A stretch of 52,383 bases of DNA from Actinomycetota bacterium (GTDB taxonomy: Bacteria; Actinomycetota; Thermoleophilia; Gaiellales; Gaiellaceae): the NCBI GenBank assembly GCA_004366385.1, contig SIRU01000032.1:1-52383 (forward strand), written 5' to 3'. Shown piece by piece: positions 31,770 through 39,718 of the stretch (within the stretch, counting starts at the first letter, position 1; each line of letters opens with the position of its first letter). The notes beneath the pieces were generated by a model that did not search any database, was not told the DNA's origin, and saw only the letters and a program-made list of their open reading frames with translations. The position numbers and the translations under genes are program-made.

Positions 31770-33383
31770 GTGAGCAACGGCGCGGCGGCCGCGGTCTCGT
31801 CGCCGCGCCGCCGCGCGCCGCTCCCGCTCGTCCTCGCCGCGGGGCTCGTCGCGGCGGCGGCGGCGGTCCCGATCGCGTACCTCGTCGTGCGAGCGCTCTC
31901 CGCGGACGAGGCGGGGCGCGCGCTCGTCTCGCTCGACCTGACCGTGGAGCTCGTCGTGAACACGGCACTGCTCGCGGTGGGCGTCGTGGCGGCGGCGCTC
32001 GTCGTGGGAGTGCCGCTCGCATGGCTTGTCGTCCGCACCGACCTCCCCGGCCGGCGGCTGTGGGGGCTCGCGGCCTCGCTCCCGCTCGTGATCCCGAGCT
32101 TCGTGGCCGCGCTCGCGCTGCTCGGCGCGCTCGCTCCTCGCGGCCTGCTCCAGCAGCTGCTCGAGCCGCTCGGGGTCGAGGAGCTGCCGGAGGTGACCGG
32201 GTATTGGGGCGCACTGCTCGCGCTCACGCTCTCGACCTACCCGTACGTCTTCCTGCTCGCGGCAGCCGGTCTGCGCGGGATCGACCCGTCCGCGGAGGAG
32301 GCCGCACGCTCGCTCGGCTCCGGCCGCGCGGCGGTCTTCTTCCGCGTGACGCTGCCCGCGCTGCGGCCATCGCTCGCGGCCGCGTCGCTGCTCGTCTCGC
32401 TGTACGTGCTCTCGGACTTCGGAGCCGTCTCGCTGATGGGCTACGACACGCTGACGACCGGGATCTACACGCGCTACGAGGCGCTGCTCGCGCTCGACGC
32501 GGCGGCGATCCTCGCACTCGTGCTCGTCGCGCTCGCGGTCGTGATCGTGCTGCTCGCGACCCGCTTCGGCGCGCGCGGGACGATCTACCGCTCGACGCCG
32601 GGCGCGGGCCGGCAGGCCGAGGTCGTCCCGCTCGGCCGCTGGCGCTGGCCGGCGCTCGCGTTCTGCACGAGCGTGCTCGGGCTCTTCCTCGTGCTGCCGC
32701 TCGGGGTGCTCGTGTGGTGGTCGGTGCAGGCGGACCCGATCACGGGCCGCGCGGGGATCGCGTGGGACGCGGCGCTGAACTCGGCGCTGGCTGCGGGAGT
32801 CTCGGCAGCGGTCGGCGCGCTGGTCGTGCTGCCGGCGGCGCTCCTCGCGTGGCGCTACCCGTCGCGGATCGCGCGCTTCCTGGAGCGGCTGACGCTCTCG
32901 CCGAGCGCGCTCCCCGGGATCGCAGTCGCGCTCGCGCTCGTCTTCTTCGGCGCGCGGGTCGGCGGGGTCGTGTACCAGAGCCTCGGGCTGCTGATCTTCG
33001 CCTACGTGCTGCGCTTCATGCCGTACTCGCTCGCCTCCACGCGAGCGTCGCTCGACGCCGTGAGCCCGCGCCTGGAGGAGGCCGCGCGCGGCCTCGGCCG
33101 CAAGCCGCTCGGCGCGACGGTCTCGGTCGTGCTCCCGCTCGCGCGGACGGGGATCCTCGCCGGCGCCGCGCTCGTGTTCCTGAGCGCCGTGAAGGAGCTC
33201 CCCGCGACGCTCCTCCTCCGCCCCATCGGCTTCGACACCCTCGCGACGAGGATCTGGGAGGGCACCGCGCTCGGCGCCTACGCGCAGGTCGCGCCGTCCG
33301 CGCTGCTGCTCGTCGCGATCGCCGCCCCGCTCGTCTACCTCCTCTCCTGGCGCAACGCCTGGGAGCTCGGAGCAGCGGACTAA
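31770..33383 (+). CDS. fbpB: Fe(III)-type ABC importer permease (FbpB-like, fused two-domain)
   Basis: 537 residues with about twelve hydrophobic segments in two homologous halves. Each half has an EAA loop that docks onto the ATPase: EEAARSLGSGRAAVFFRVTLPAL and EEAARGLGRKPLGATVSVVLPLA. This duplicated form is characteristic of FbpB. GTG start, 24 bases after the binding-protein gene. Order ATPase, binding protein, permease rather than the common A-B-C. Confidence 0.94.
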   Translation: MSNGAAAAVSSPRRRAPLPLVLAAGLVAAAAAVPIAYLVVRALSADEAGRALVSLDLTVELVVNTALLAVGVVAAALVVGVPLAWLVVRTDLPGRRLWGLAASLPLVIPSFVAALALLGALAPRGLLQQLLEPLGVEELPEVTGYWGALLALTLSTYPYVFLLAAAGLRGIDPSAEEAARSLGSGRAAVFFRVTLPALRPSLAAASLLVSLYVLSDFGAVSLMGYDTLTTGIYTRYEALLALDAAAILALVLVALAVVIVLLATRFGARGTIYRSTPGAGRQAEVVPLGRWRWPALAFCTSVLGLFLVLPLGVLVWWSVQADPITGRAGIAWDAALNSALAAGVSAAVGALVVLPAALLAWRYPSRIARFLERLTLSPSALPGIAVALALVFFGARVGGVVYQSLGLLIFAYVLRFMPYSLASTRASLDAVSPRLEEAARGLGRKPLGATVSVVLPLARTGILAGAALVFLSAVKELPATLLLRPIGFDTLATRIWEGTALGAYAQVAPSALLLVAIAAPLVYLLSWRNAWELGAAD

Positions 33384-33425
33384 AGATTCGGACCGCCGCG
33401 CGCCTCTCTGCTAGGAGTTCAGAGC

Positions 33426-33899
33426 GTGAGCGCCGAGGAGATCGAGCGTGTCTACCGGGAGCGGTACGTCGGCTTCCGGAACGCGCTCGCCACCGTGACC
33501 GGAAGCCGCGAGGCGGCGCGCGACGCGGTGCAGGAGGCGTTCGCGCGGGCGCTTCGGCACAAGGAGGACTTCCGCGGCGACGCGCCGCTCGAGGCGTGGA
33601 TCTTCAAGATCGCGCTGCGAACGGCGCTCGAGTCGCGCCGGAACGGCCGCGAGATCCGGCTCGAGGACGCCGTCGAACCTGAGCTGCCTGAGCCCGAGCG
33701 CGACCCCGAGCTCGCCGCCGCGCTCCGCGCGCTCCCCCCGCGGCGGCGACTGATCGTCTTCCTGCGCTACTTCGCCGACCTCTCGTACGCCGAGATTGCG
33801 GCGGTCTGTGAGATCAGCGAGGGCACGGTGGCCGCCTCGCTCGCACAAGCACGCGCCACGCTGGGAGAGGCGCTTCGACAGAACGAGGTGACGCGATGA
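33426..33899 (+). CDS. ECF-family RNA polymerase sigma factor
   Basis: 157 residues: sigma region 2 (SREAARDAVQEAFARALRHKEDFRG, LEAWIFKIALRTALESRR) and region 4 with a helix-turn-helix (LPPRRRLIVFLRYFADLSYAEIAAVCEISEGTVAASLAQARATL). No extra domains. GTG start with AGGAG at 33412-33416. It overlaps the next gene as ATGA, which is the usual sigma/anti-sigma pairing. It begins 42 bases after the iron permease gene, so read-through from the importer operon is plausible. Confidence 0.93.
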   Translation: MSAEEIERVYRERYVGFRNALATVTGSREAARDAVQEAFARALRHKEDFRGDAPLEAWIFKIALRTALESRRNGREIRLEDAVEPELPEPERDPELAAALRALPPRRRLIVFLRYFADLSYAEIAAVCEISEGTVAASLAQARATLGEALRQNEVTR

Positions 33900-34624
33900 G
33901 CGACGTTCCGAACGATGTGCTCACCGTGCGCCTGGCGGCGCTTGCCGATGCCTCGGACGACTCGGACTGGGCCGACGTCCGGCGCCGCGCCGGTGTCTCC
34001 GGCCGAGGACGGCGGACGGCATCTGCCCTTCGCGCCGTGGCGGTCGTGCTCGCGCTCGTCATTCTCTCGACCGCTGTGGTTGCGCGGGTGACCGCCGATG
34101 AGCCCCCGCGCACTGCGTACACGCCGCTCGAGTTCCCCGGTCTCCGTGCGTATCCGATGGACACCCTCGATGACGTGCGCACACACGCTGACGCGATCGT
34201 GCTCGCGACCGTCCTGTCTGAGGCCCCGCACGAGAGCCGCGAGGCGTTCTACGGAGAGGAAGGCTTGGTTGGTCGGCGCATCACGATCCGCATCGATCGA
34301 AGCCTCTGGCAGAAAGAGAACGCTCCCTCGCCGCCACGCACCTTCGACACCGCCGGCGGCTCGTGGTTCTATCGACAAGGGGTTCGCGAGCCGCTGTTCA
34401 AGTTCGGCGAAGTCGGAGAGCAGTACGTGTTCGTGCTTGCGAAGAACACCTCGGACACGAACAACAACAGCTATGAGTGGGTGCACGAAGGAACGCTCGG
34501 GGCGCCGCTCATAGGCGGTCGCACGCCCACGGACATCGAGAGCGAGAAGCCGTACTTCCAGGCGATTCGCGGCAAGACGCCCGACGAGCTCGAGCGGCTC
34601 TTCGACACGACCCTGGGCCGCTGA
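33896..34624 (+). CDS. single-pass membrane protein, putative anti-sigma partner
   Basis: 242 residues. An N-terminal cytoplasmic part (LAALADASDDSDWADVRRRAG) is followed by one membrane helix (about 44-66) and an external domain with FPGLRAYPMDTLDDVRTHADAIVLATVLSEAPH. No HxxxCxxC zinc anti-sigma motif is seen, and the cytoplasmic part is short. Its role as anti-sigma is inferred from the 4-base overlap with the sigma gene and the topology. The external domain resembles no family I can name. Confidence 0.7.
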   Translation: MSDVPNDVLTVRLAALADASDDSDWADVRRRAGVSGRGRRTASALRAVAVVLALVILSTAVVARVTADEPPRTAYTPLEFPGLRAYPMDTLDDVRTHADAIVLATVLSEAPHESREAFYGEEGLVGRRITIRIDRSLWQKENAPSPPRTFDTAGGSWFYRQGVREPLFKFGEVGEQYVFVLAKNTSDTNNNSYEWVHEGTLGAPLIGGRTPTDIESEKPYFQAIRGKTPDELERLFDTTLGR

Positions 34625-34647
34625 ACCGCGCCGACTAGGATCCAGGC

Positions 34648-35334
34648 ATGGCCCAGACCCACGGCCACTCGGTCGACGAGTACCTGGAGACGATCTACTT
34701 CCTCGCGTTCCCGATCGGGGAGTACCGGCCCGCGACCGGGTCGACCGCGATCGCGTCGCGGGTTGCGGAGATGCTCGGGGTGTCGCGCGCGTCGGCCGGG
34801 GAGATGCTGAAGCGGCTCGAGGCCGACGGGCTCGTCGAGCGCGGCGACCAGAAGGAGGCGATCCTCACCGAGGCGGGCGCCGAGCGCGCGAAGCGGGTCG
34901 TGCGCAAGCACCGGATCATCGAGCGCTTCCTCACCGACTTCATGGGCTACACCGCCGCCGAGTCGCACGTGCACGCCGACGAGCTCGGGGACACGTTCAC
35001 GGACGAGATGATCGAGCGCATCAACGAGCGCCTCGGGCATCCCGACCGCTGCCCGCACGGGTGGCCGGTCGAGCCGGAGATGGAACAGGCCGAGAACGCA
35101 GTCCTCGTCTCGCTAGCGGAGCTCGAGCGGGGCACCGACGCCGAGATCGTCCGCCTCGCCGAGCACGACGGCGACCTCCTGCACTGGTTCTACGACCAGG
35201 GCCTCGTCCCCGGCACCCGCGTCTCGGTCACCGGCGCGCAGCCCGCCGCCGGCCAGCTCACCGTCGCCGTCTCGAGCGGCGAGCGAGCACTCTCCGAGAA
35301 GGCCGCCGACAGCGTCTACGTCCGCGCCGCGTAG
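34648..35334 (+). CDS. DtxR-family metal-dependent transcriptional regulator
   Basis: 228 residues: winged helix (about 8-70, with STAIASRVAEMLGVSRASAGEMLKRLEADGLVERG), dimerisation and metal domain (KHRIIERFLTDFMGY and HVHADELGDTFTDEM), and a C-terminal FeoA/SH3-like domain (GTRVSVTGAQPAAGQLTVAV). Family members repress iron or manganese uptake genes when metal is bound. H88 and an N-terminal Glu ligand are present, but where MntR has the E-x-x-E-H ligand run this protein reads D-E-L-G-D, so the site differs. A likely regulator of the TGTAAGG-N4-CCTTACA sites upstream of the importer. Confidence 0.9.
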   Translation: MAQTHGHSVDEYLETIYFLAFPIGEYRPATGSTAIASRVAEMLGVSRASAGEMLKRLEADGLVERGDQKEAILTEAGAERAKRVVRKHRIIERFLTDFMGYTAAESHVHADELGDTFTDEMIERINERLGHPDRCPHGWPVEPEMEQAENAVLVSLAELERGTDAEIVRLAEHDGDLLHWFYDQGLVPGTRVSVTGAQPAAGQLTVAVSSGERALSEKAADSVYVRAA

Positions 35335-35453
35335 CAACAAATTCCTTACGGAACCTTCGACGGGCCTTCAGCCCTGCCTCATGCGGGGCTGCGACCATGG
35401 CAGCAGGTCTCCGGCCGGGTACATCCTCCCCACCCGTCACAACGGCCGGAACG

Positions 35454-35479
35454 CGAGGGCCCGCGCGAGCGGGCCCTCG
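35454..35479 (+). terminator. terminator hairpin after the DtxR-family gene
   Basis: A perfect 11-base stem (left arm CGAGGGCCCGC) closed by a GCGA tetraloop, 120 bases past the stop codon. GC-only, with GCGCGCTCTT after it. A probable end of the sigma-dtxR transcript. Confidence 0.6.
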
Positions 35480-35574
35480 GCGCGCTCTTAGACGATTCTT
35501 AGGGAAATCACACCTGCGTCTCACATGCTGCGGATTGGATGGAGGCGTACTCCCTCCACTTCGAAAGGCCCTCC

Positions 35575-35608
35575 AGCTGAAGACCCGCTCTGGCGCGGGT
35601 CTTCTGCT
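35575..35608 (+). terminator. terminator-like hairpin, possible end of a small RNA
   Basis: Stem AGC-T-GAAGACCCGC against GCGGGTCTTC-T-GCT with a six-base loop and one T-T mismatch. It lies 55 bases upstream of the exporter ATPase start, so it ends something transcribed from within the intergenic region, or is a leader attenuator. Confidence 0.5.
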
Positions 35609-35662
35609 GTAAGGGGTCGGGGAGCGGAGACGCGCGGGACCGGCGACAATCCCGCGGCCGCC

Positions 35663-36580
35663 GTGTCCTCTCTCGAGACCTCCCCGGTGATCGCCGCGCG
35701 CGACGTGACGAAGCGCTACGGCTCGACGACCGCGCTCGCGGGTCTGACCGCGGAGATCGGTGCCGGGATCACCGGGCTCCTCGGGTCGAACGGCGCCGGG
35801 AAGACGACGTTCATGTCGCTCGTCCTCGGGCTGCGCTCGCGCGACGGCGGCGAGCTGTCCGTGCTCGGCCACGACCCGGCGACCGCCGGGATCGAGATGC
35901 GCGCCCGTATCGGCTTCGCGCCCGAGCACCACGACCTCCCCGCGGAGCTCTCGGCGTCCGACTTCGTGCGCCACCTCGCGGAGATGCACCTGCTCCCGCG
36001 CAACGCGGCGGTGCAGCGCGCGAACGAGGCCCTCTGGCTCGTCGGCCTCGGCGAGGAGCGCTTCCGGCCGGTCGCGACGATGTCGACCGGGCAGCGGCAG
36101 CGCGCGAAGCTCGCGGCCGCGATCGCGCACGACCCCGAGCTCGTGCTGCTCGACGAGCCGACCGACGGCCTCGACCCCATCCAGCGCACGAGCATGCTCG
36201 ACCTCATCCGCCGCATCGGCACCGAGTTCGGGCTGCACATCGTCGTCTCGTCGCACCACCTGGAGGAGGTGGAGCGGATCTGCGACGCCGTCGTCATCGT
36301 CGAGGGCGGCGAGGTCGTGCGCGCAGGCTCGCTCGCGGACGTGCGCCGCGGGCCGGAGGGCCTCGTCGTGGAGGTGGACGAGCGCGCCGACGAGCTGGCA
36401 CGCGCGCTGGCCGCCGCGGGGTTCGAGGCGACGGTGGACGACGGCCGCGTGCTCGTCGACCCGGCGGACGGGCTGCACGACGCGGTGCGCGACGCGATCG
36501 CCGACCTCGGCGTCGGGCTCCGACGGCTCGGCCCGCGCGGCCGCACACTCGAGGACGTCTACCTGGGGGCCGGCTCGTGA
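35663..36580 (+). CDS. ABC exporter ATP-binding protein 1
   Basis: 305 residues from the GTG at 35663. Walker A GSNGAGKTTF, signature MSTGQRQRAKLAAAI, Walker B LVLLDEPTDGLDP, switch His VSSHHLEEVERI, and a C-terminal extension of about 90 residues typical of CcmA/NatA-type ABC-2 exporters. It lacks the family's usual ribosome binding site. First of four genes forming two ATPase-permease pairs; substrate unknown. Confidence 0.92.
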   Translation: MSSLETSPVIAARDVTKRYGSTTALAGLTAEIGAGITGLLGSNGAGKTTFMSLVLGLRSRDGGELSVLGHDPATAGIEMRARIGFAPEHHDLPAELSASDFVRHLAEMHLLPRNAAVQRANEALWLVGLGEERFRPVATMSTGQRQRAKLAAAIAHDPELVLLDEPTDGLDPIQRTSMLDLIRRIGTEFGLHIVVSSHHLEEVERICDAVVIVEGGEVVRAGSLADVRRGPEGLVVEVDERADELARALAAAGFEATVDDGRVLVDPADGLHDAVRDAIADLGVGLRRLGPRGRTLEDVYLGAGS

Positions 36581-36596
36581 GCGCGCCGACTCGGCA

Positions 36597-36697
36597 ATGT
36601 GGTCGCCTCGGCGAAAAACGGTGTCAGACACCGTGTCTAGCGGCCGTCCAGTTGCGACGGGCCGCGAGCTGGAGATTCGCACCGGGACTAGGCATCT
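36597..36697. repeat. dispersed element, family A copy 3, inside the exporter operon
   Basis: Palindrome CGGTGTCAGACACCG at 36619-36633 with the same flanking blocks as the copy at 16343: ATGTGG 22 bases upstream, TGTCTA directly after, CTAGGCATCT 55 bases downstream. It fills most of the gap between the first ATPase and its permease, whereas all other junctions in this operon overlap. Confidence 0.7.
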
Positions 36698-36767
36698 CGA
36701 GTGCGAGACGGCCATGGCTCGTGCCGACATGTTCGACCCGACCACAGCCGCCGCGGGCCCGGCGACG

Positions 36768-37643
36768 ATGAGCGACAGCGGCGCGCAGCTCTTCGACCTC
36801 GGCTACCGCTCGTACGACGGCGAGCGGCACCGGCCCGCGCGGGCGATCGCGACGCTCGCGACGTTCACGGCCCGGCGCGTGCTCGGCATGGGGCGCGGCG
36901 CGCGGCACAAAGTGCTTCCGTCGCTCGCGCTCGTGATCGCCTTCCTCCCGGCGCTGCTCTCGGTCGCGTTCGCGGTGCTGACCGACGACCTGCTCGAGGA
37001 GGACCTGATCTCGTACGGCGAGTACACGTTCTTCATCGGCGCCGCGCTCGCCCTCTTCGCCGCGCTCGTCGCGCCCGAGGCGCTGTGCCCGGACCGCCGC
37101 TCCGGGCTGCTCGGCCTCTACCTCGCAGGCCCGCTCGACCGGACCCGCTACGTCGCCGGGAAGGCCGCCGCCGTCTACGGCGTGATGCTGCTGATCGCCG
37201 TTGGCCCGCTCCTCTTCATGCTGCTCGCGTTCGTGCTCTCCGGCTACGGGCCGGCGACCTCGGAGATCCCCGAGCTGCTGCTGCGCATCCTCGCGTCCGG
37301 CGGCTCGACGGCGCTCCTCTACGCCTCGCTCTCGCTCGCCGTGTCCAGCTTCACGACGCGACGGGCGGCGGCAGCGGTCGCGACCATCCTGCTCCTCTAC
37401 GTGCCGATGGCGATCGCGCGCTCCGCGATCGAGAGCGCCGACGCGCCGACCGAGCTCGACCTCGTCAGCTTCCCGTTCGTCGCCTCCGAGCTCTCGGTGC
37501 GGATCTTCGGGGAGACGTCCGAGGACAGCGGCCCGATCAGCGAGCTCGCGACCGCGGCCATCGCGGGAGGCCTGCTCACGGCCAGCGCGGCCGCGCTCCT
37601 CCTCTGCTGGCTGCGCTACCGGCGCATCGAGGCGTTCCGGTGA
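36768..37643 (+). CDS. ABC-2-type exporter permease 1
   Basis: 291 residues, six hydrophobic segments. The ATG at 36768 gives MSDSGAQLFDLGYRSYDGERH, the standard N-terminus of this permease family (a conserved F-D-x-G-Y-R-x-Y-x-G), so two in-frame ATGs upstream (36714, 36729) are rejected; these lie next to the repeat. The segment LCPDRRSGLLGLYLAGPLDRTRYVAGK is also typical. It overlaps ATPase 2 as GTGA. Confidence 0.88.
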   Translation: MSDSGAQLFDLGYRSYDGERHRPARAIATLATFTARRVLGMGRGARHKVLPSLALVIAFLPALLSVAFAVLTDDLLEEDLISYGEYTFFIGAALALFAALVAPEALCPDRRSGLLGLYLAGPLDRTRYVAGKAAAVYGVMLLIAVGPLLFMLLAFVLSGYGPATSEIPELLLRILASGGSTALLYASLSLAVSSFTTRRAAAAVATILLLYVPMAIARSAIESADAPTELDLVSFPFVASELSVRIFGETSEDSGPISELATAAIAGGLLTASAAALLLCWLRYRRIEAFR

Positions 37644-38563
37644 GCGCCCAGCCGACCGTGGTCGCCGAGGGCGTGTCGAAGTGGTTCGGCCAGCTCGTCG
37701 CCGTCTCGGACGTGAGCTTCGACGTCGGCCCCGGCGTGACCGCGCTCCTCGGGCCGAACGGCGCGGGCAAGTCGACGATGTTCCGGATGCTGTGCGGGCT
37801 CGCGCAGCCGTCCAAGGGAACCGTGCGCGTGCTCGGGCGGGACCCGCGCCTGGACGTCGGGGTCACGCGCGCGATCGGGCTCGTTCCCCAGCAGGAGACG
37901 GTCTTCGAGCGGCTCACCGGGCGCGAGTTCGTGGCGCTGGCCGCGCGCCTCCACGGCCTCGGCGAGCCGGAGCGGGAGGCGGAGCGCGCGCTGGAGACGG
38001 TCGGGCTCGATCCGGCCGACCCGCGGCCGCTGCCCGCGTACTCGAAGGGGATGCGCCAGCGGGCGAAGGTCGCGCAGGCCATCGTCCACGACCCGCAGGT
38101 GCTCGTCCTCGACGAGCCGCTGACCGGGCTCGACCCGCGGCAGCGCGTCGACCTCGTCGCGCTCTTCCGCCGCCTCGGCGAGGAGGGCCGGTGCGTGATC
38201 GTGTCCAGCCACGTCCTCGCAGAGGTGGAGCGGCTCGGCTCGCGCGTCCTCGTCATGTCGCAGGGCCGGCTCGCGGCCGCGGGCGACTTCCACGACCTGC
38301 GCGCGCTGATGGACGACCGGCCGCTCCGCGTGCGCGTGCGAACCGACCGGCCGCGCGAGCTCGCCGGCGCGCTCCTCGAGCGGGGCGCGGTCCTCGGGCT
38401 GCGGCTCGACGGCGACGACTCGCTCGAGCTCGACACGGCGGACGCGCGCGCGCTCGCCCGCGCGCTCGCCCCCGTCGCCCGCGATCGCGGCGCGCGGCTG
38501 CTGGAGGTGCGCCAGCTCGACGCCGACCTCGAGGGCGTCTTCCGCTACGTGGTGGAGCAGTGA
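37640..38563 (+). CDS. ABC exporter ATP-binding protein 2
   Basis: 307 residues, GTG start overlapping the previous stop. Walker A GPNGAGKSTM, Q-loop VPQQETVFERLTG, signature YSKGMRQRAKVAQAI, Walker B VLVLDEPLTGLDP, switch His VSSHVLAEVERL. A NatA-like C-terminal domain closes with LEGVFRYVVEQ. It overlaps permease 2 as GTGA. It is a clear paralogue of ATPase 1. Confidence 0.93.
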   Translation: MSAQPTVVAEGVSKWFGQLVAVSDVSFDVGPGVTALLGPNGAGKSTMFRMLCGLAQPSKGTVRVLGRDPRLDVGVTRAIGLVPQQETVFERLTGREFVALAARLHGLGEPEREAERALETVGLDPADPRPLPAYSKGMRQRAKVAQAIVHDPQVLVLDEPLTGLDPRQRVDLVALFRRLGEEGRCVIVSSHVLAEVERLGSRVLVMSQGRLAAAGDFHDLRALMDDRPLRVRVRTDRPRELAGALLERGAVLGLRLDGDDSLELDTADARALARALAPVARDRGARLLEVRQLDADLEGVFRYVVEQ

Positions 38564-39306
38564 GCGCGGTCGCGTCCGGCGGGGCCCGCGCGCCGCGGAC
38601 GGCGACGACGCTCGCGGCGTACTACGGCCTGCTCCTGAAGACGCAGCTCTCGCCCGCGCGCGTGCTCGGGATCGCGGCGCTCGGCGCCGTGTCGATCCTG
38701 CTCGGGGTGCTGACGCGGTTCGACGCCGACTCGGCGCAGGCGTCGGCGGACGCGGTCGGCGCGTACGGGCTCGGGCTCGCGCTGCCTCTCGCGACGCTGT
38801 GGCTCGGGACCTTGGTGCTCGGCGACCTCGTCGAGGACCGCTTGCTCGTGTACCTGTGGCTGAAGCCGGTCGCGCGCTGGCAGCTCCCGCTCGCGGCGGT
38901 GCTGGCGACCGCGACGCTCGTCGTGCCGCTGATGGTGCTCCCGATCGCCGTGACGCCGCTCGTCGCGGGCGCGCCCGAGGTCGTGCCCGCGGCGTTCCTG
39001 GCGGCCGCGCTGGCCGCGCTCGCGTACTCCGGGATCTTCGTCGCCGCCGGTCTCTGGTTCCGGCGCGCGGCCTGGTGGGGGCTCGCGTTCGTGCTCCTGT
39101 GGGAGAACGCGCTCGCGTACCTCGCGGAGGGCTTCTCCCGCTTCACGGTCGTCGGCTGGGCGGGGGCCGTGCTCGAGGGCGCGTCGGACGTGAGCGCGCC
39201 GGTGGACGCGGGGAGCCTCGCCGCGGGCGTCGTCGTGCTCGTCGCGGTGGCCGTCGCGGGCTGGCTGGTCGCGGTCGTCCGCTACCGCCGCGGCGAGCTG
39301 GACTGA
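38560..39306 (+). CDS. ABC-2-type exporter permease 2
   Basis: 248 residues with about six membrane segments (ALGAVSILLGVL, LALPLATLWLGTLVLGDL, VVPLMVLPIAVTPLVA and others). The loop DLVEDRLLVYLWLKPVARWQLPLAA matches the substrate-facing loop of ABC-2 permeases. GTG start coupled to ATPase 2. Ends the four-gene unit, which may form one heteromeric exporter or two related ones. Confidence 0.88.
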   Translation: MSAVASGGARAPRTATTLAAYYGLLLKTQLSPARVLGIAALGAVSILLGVLTRFDADSAQASADAVGAYGLGLALPLATLWLGTLVLGDLVEDRLLVYLWLKPVARWQLPLAAVLATATLVVPLMVLPIAVTPLVAGAPEVVPAAFLAAALAALAYSGIFVAAGLWFRRAAWWGLAFVLLWENALAYLAEGFSRFTVVGWAGAVLEGASDVSAPVDAGSLAAGVVVLVAVAVAGWLVAVVRYRRGELD

Positions 39307-39313
39307 GCCCGCG

Positions 39314-39688
39314 TCAGAGGCACGGCGGCGGCGCGTACGAGTCGGGCGCCGGCTCGAAGGCGTAGCGGCGCCCGTCGTCCACGTCGAAGATCAGCCGCTC
39401 GTCCCGCTCGAGGAGCGTCATCAACCCGTGGAGCTCGTTCGAGCCCTCGGGCTGTGGTGGATCGACAACCCAGAAGCGACCGCCGAAGTACGACCACTCG
39501 ACCCCGCAGTGGCTCCAGATCGCGGCCCGGTAAGCCACACCTACCCGAGCGGACGCGCACGGCTCACCCTCGTGGGTGGGCGAGCAGATCTCCGCGCGTG
39601 GCGCGACCTCGGCCTCGCCGACGGCACAGCCCTGAGCGAACGCTGCAAGCAGAGCCAACGCGACGAGAGCCCTGATCACGCCGAGCAA
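39314..39688 (-). CDS. small secreted protein or lipoprotein
   Basis: About 124 residues (TTG at 39688, or GTG at 39679). A hydrophobic leader ending LLAAFAQGC has a lipobox-like AQGC, so a lipid-anchored form is possible. The mature part has WSHCGVEWSYFGGRFWVVDPP, a pattern I recognise from widespread uncharacterised actinobacterial exported proteins (HCG-x-x-W-x-x-F-x-GR-x-W), with several other cysteines that could form disulfides. It follows metK by 30 bases on the same strand. Function unknown. Confidence 0.72.
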   Translation of the reverse strand: MLGVIRALVALALLAAFAQGCAVGEAEVAPRAEICSPTHEGEPCASARVGVAYRAAIWSHCGVEWSYFGGRFWVVDPPQPEGSNELHGLMTLLERDERLIFDVDDGRRYAFEPAPDSYAPPPCL

Positions 39689-39718
39689 CGTAGCGTGCCG
39701 ACCCCTGCGACTGGAGGC

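Larger units (their letters stand above)
35335..35662. other. 328-base intergenic region with hairpins and promoter-like repeats
   Basis: No protein gene is supported. It holds a strong hairpin at 35454-35479, the AT-richer stretch TTAGACGATTCTTAGGGAA (about 35489-35507), two direct repeats beginning TCACACCTGCG and TCACATGCTGCG (35508-35532), a GGAGG/CCTCC stem region, and a second hairpin at 35575-35608. An open frame starting at 35525 runs into the ATPase gene, but its first 46 codons are unlike the protein family. Confidence 0.6.

Noticed and set aside
35540-35580. tRNA-like segment (GGAGG stem, TTCGAAA)
   Set aside because: No cloverleaf, no D-arm, no proper T-stem or acceptor pairing.
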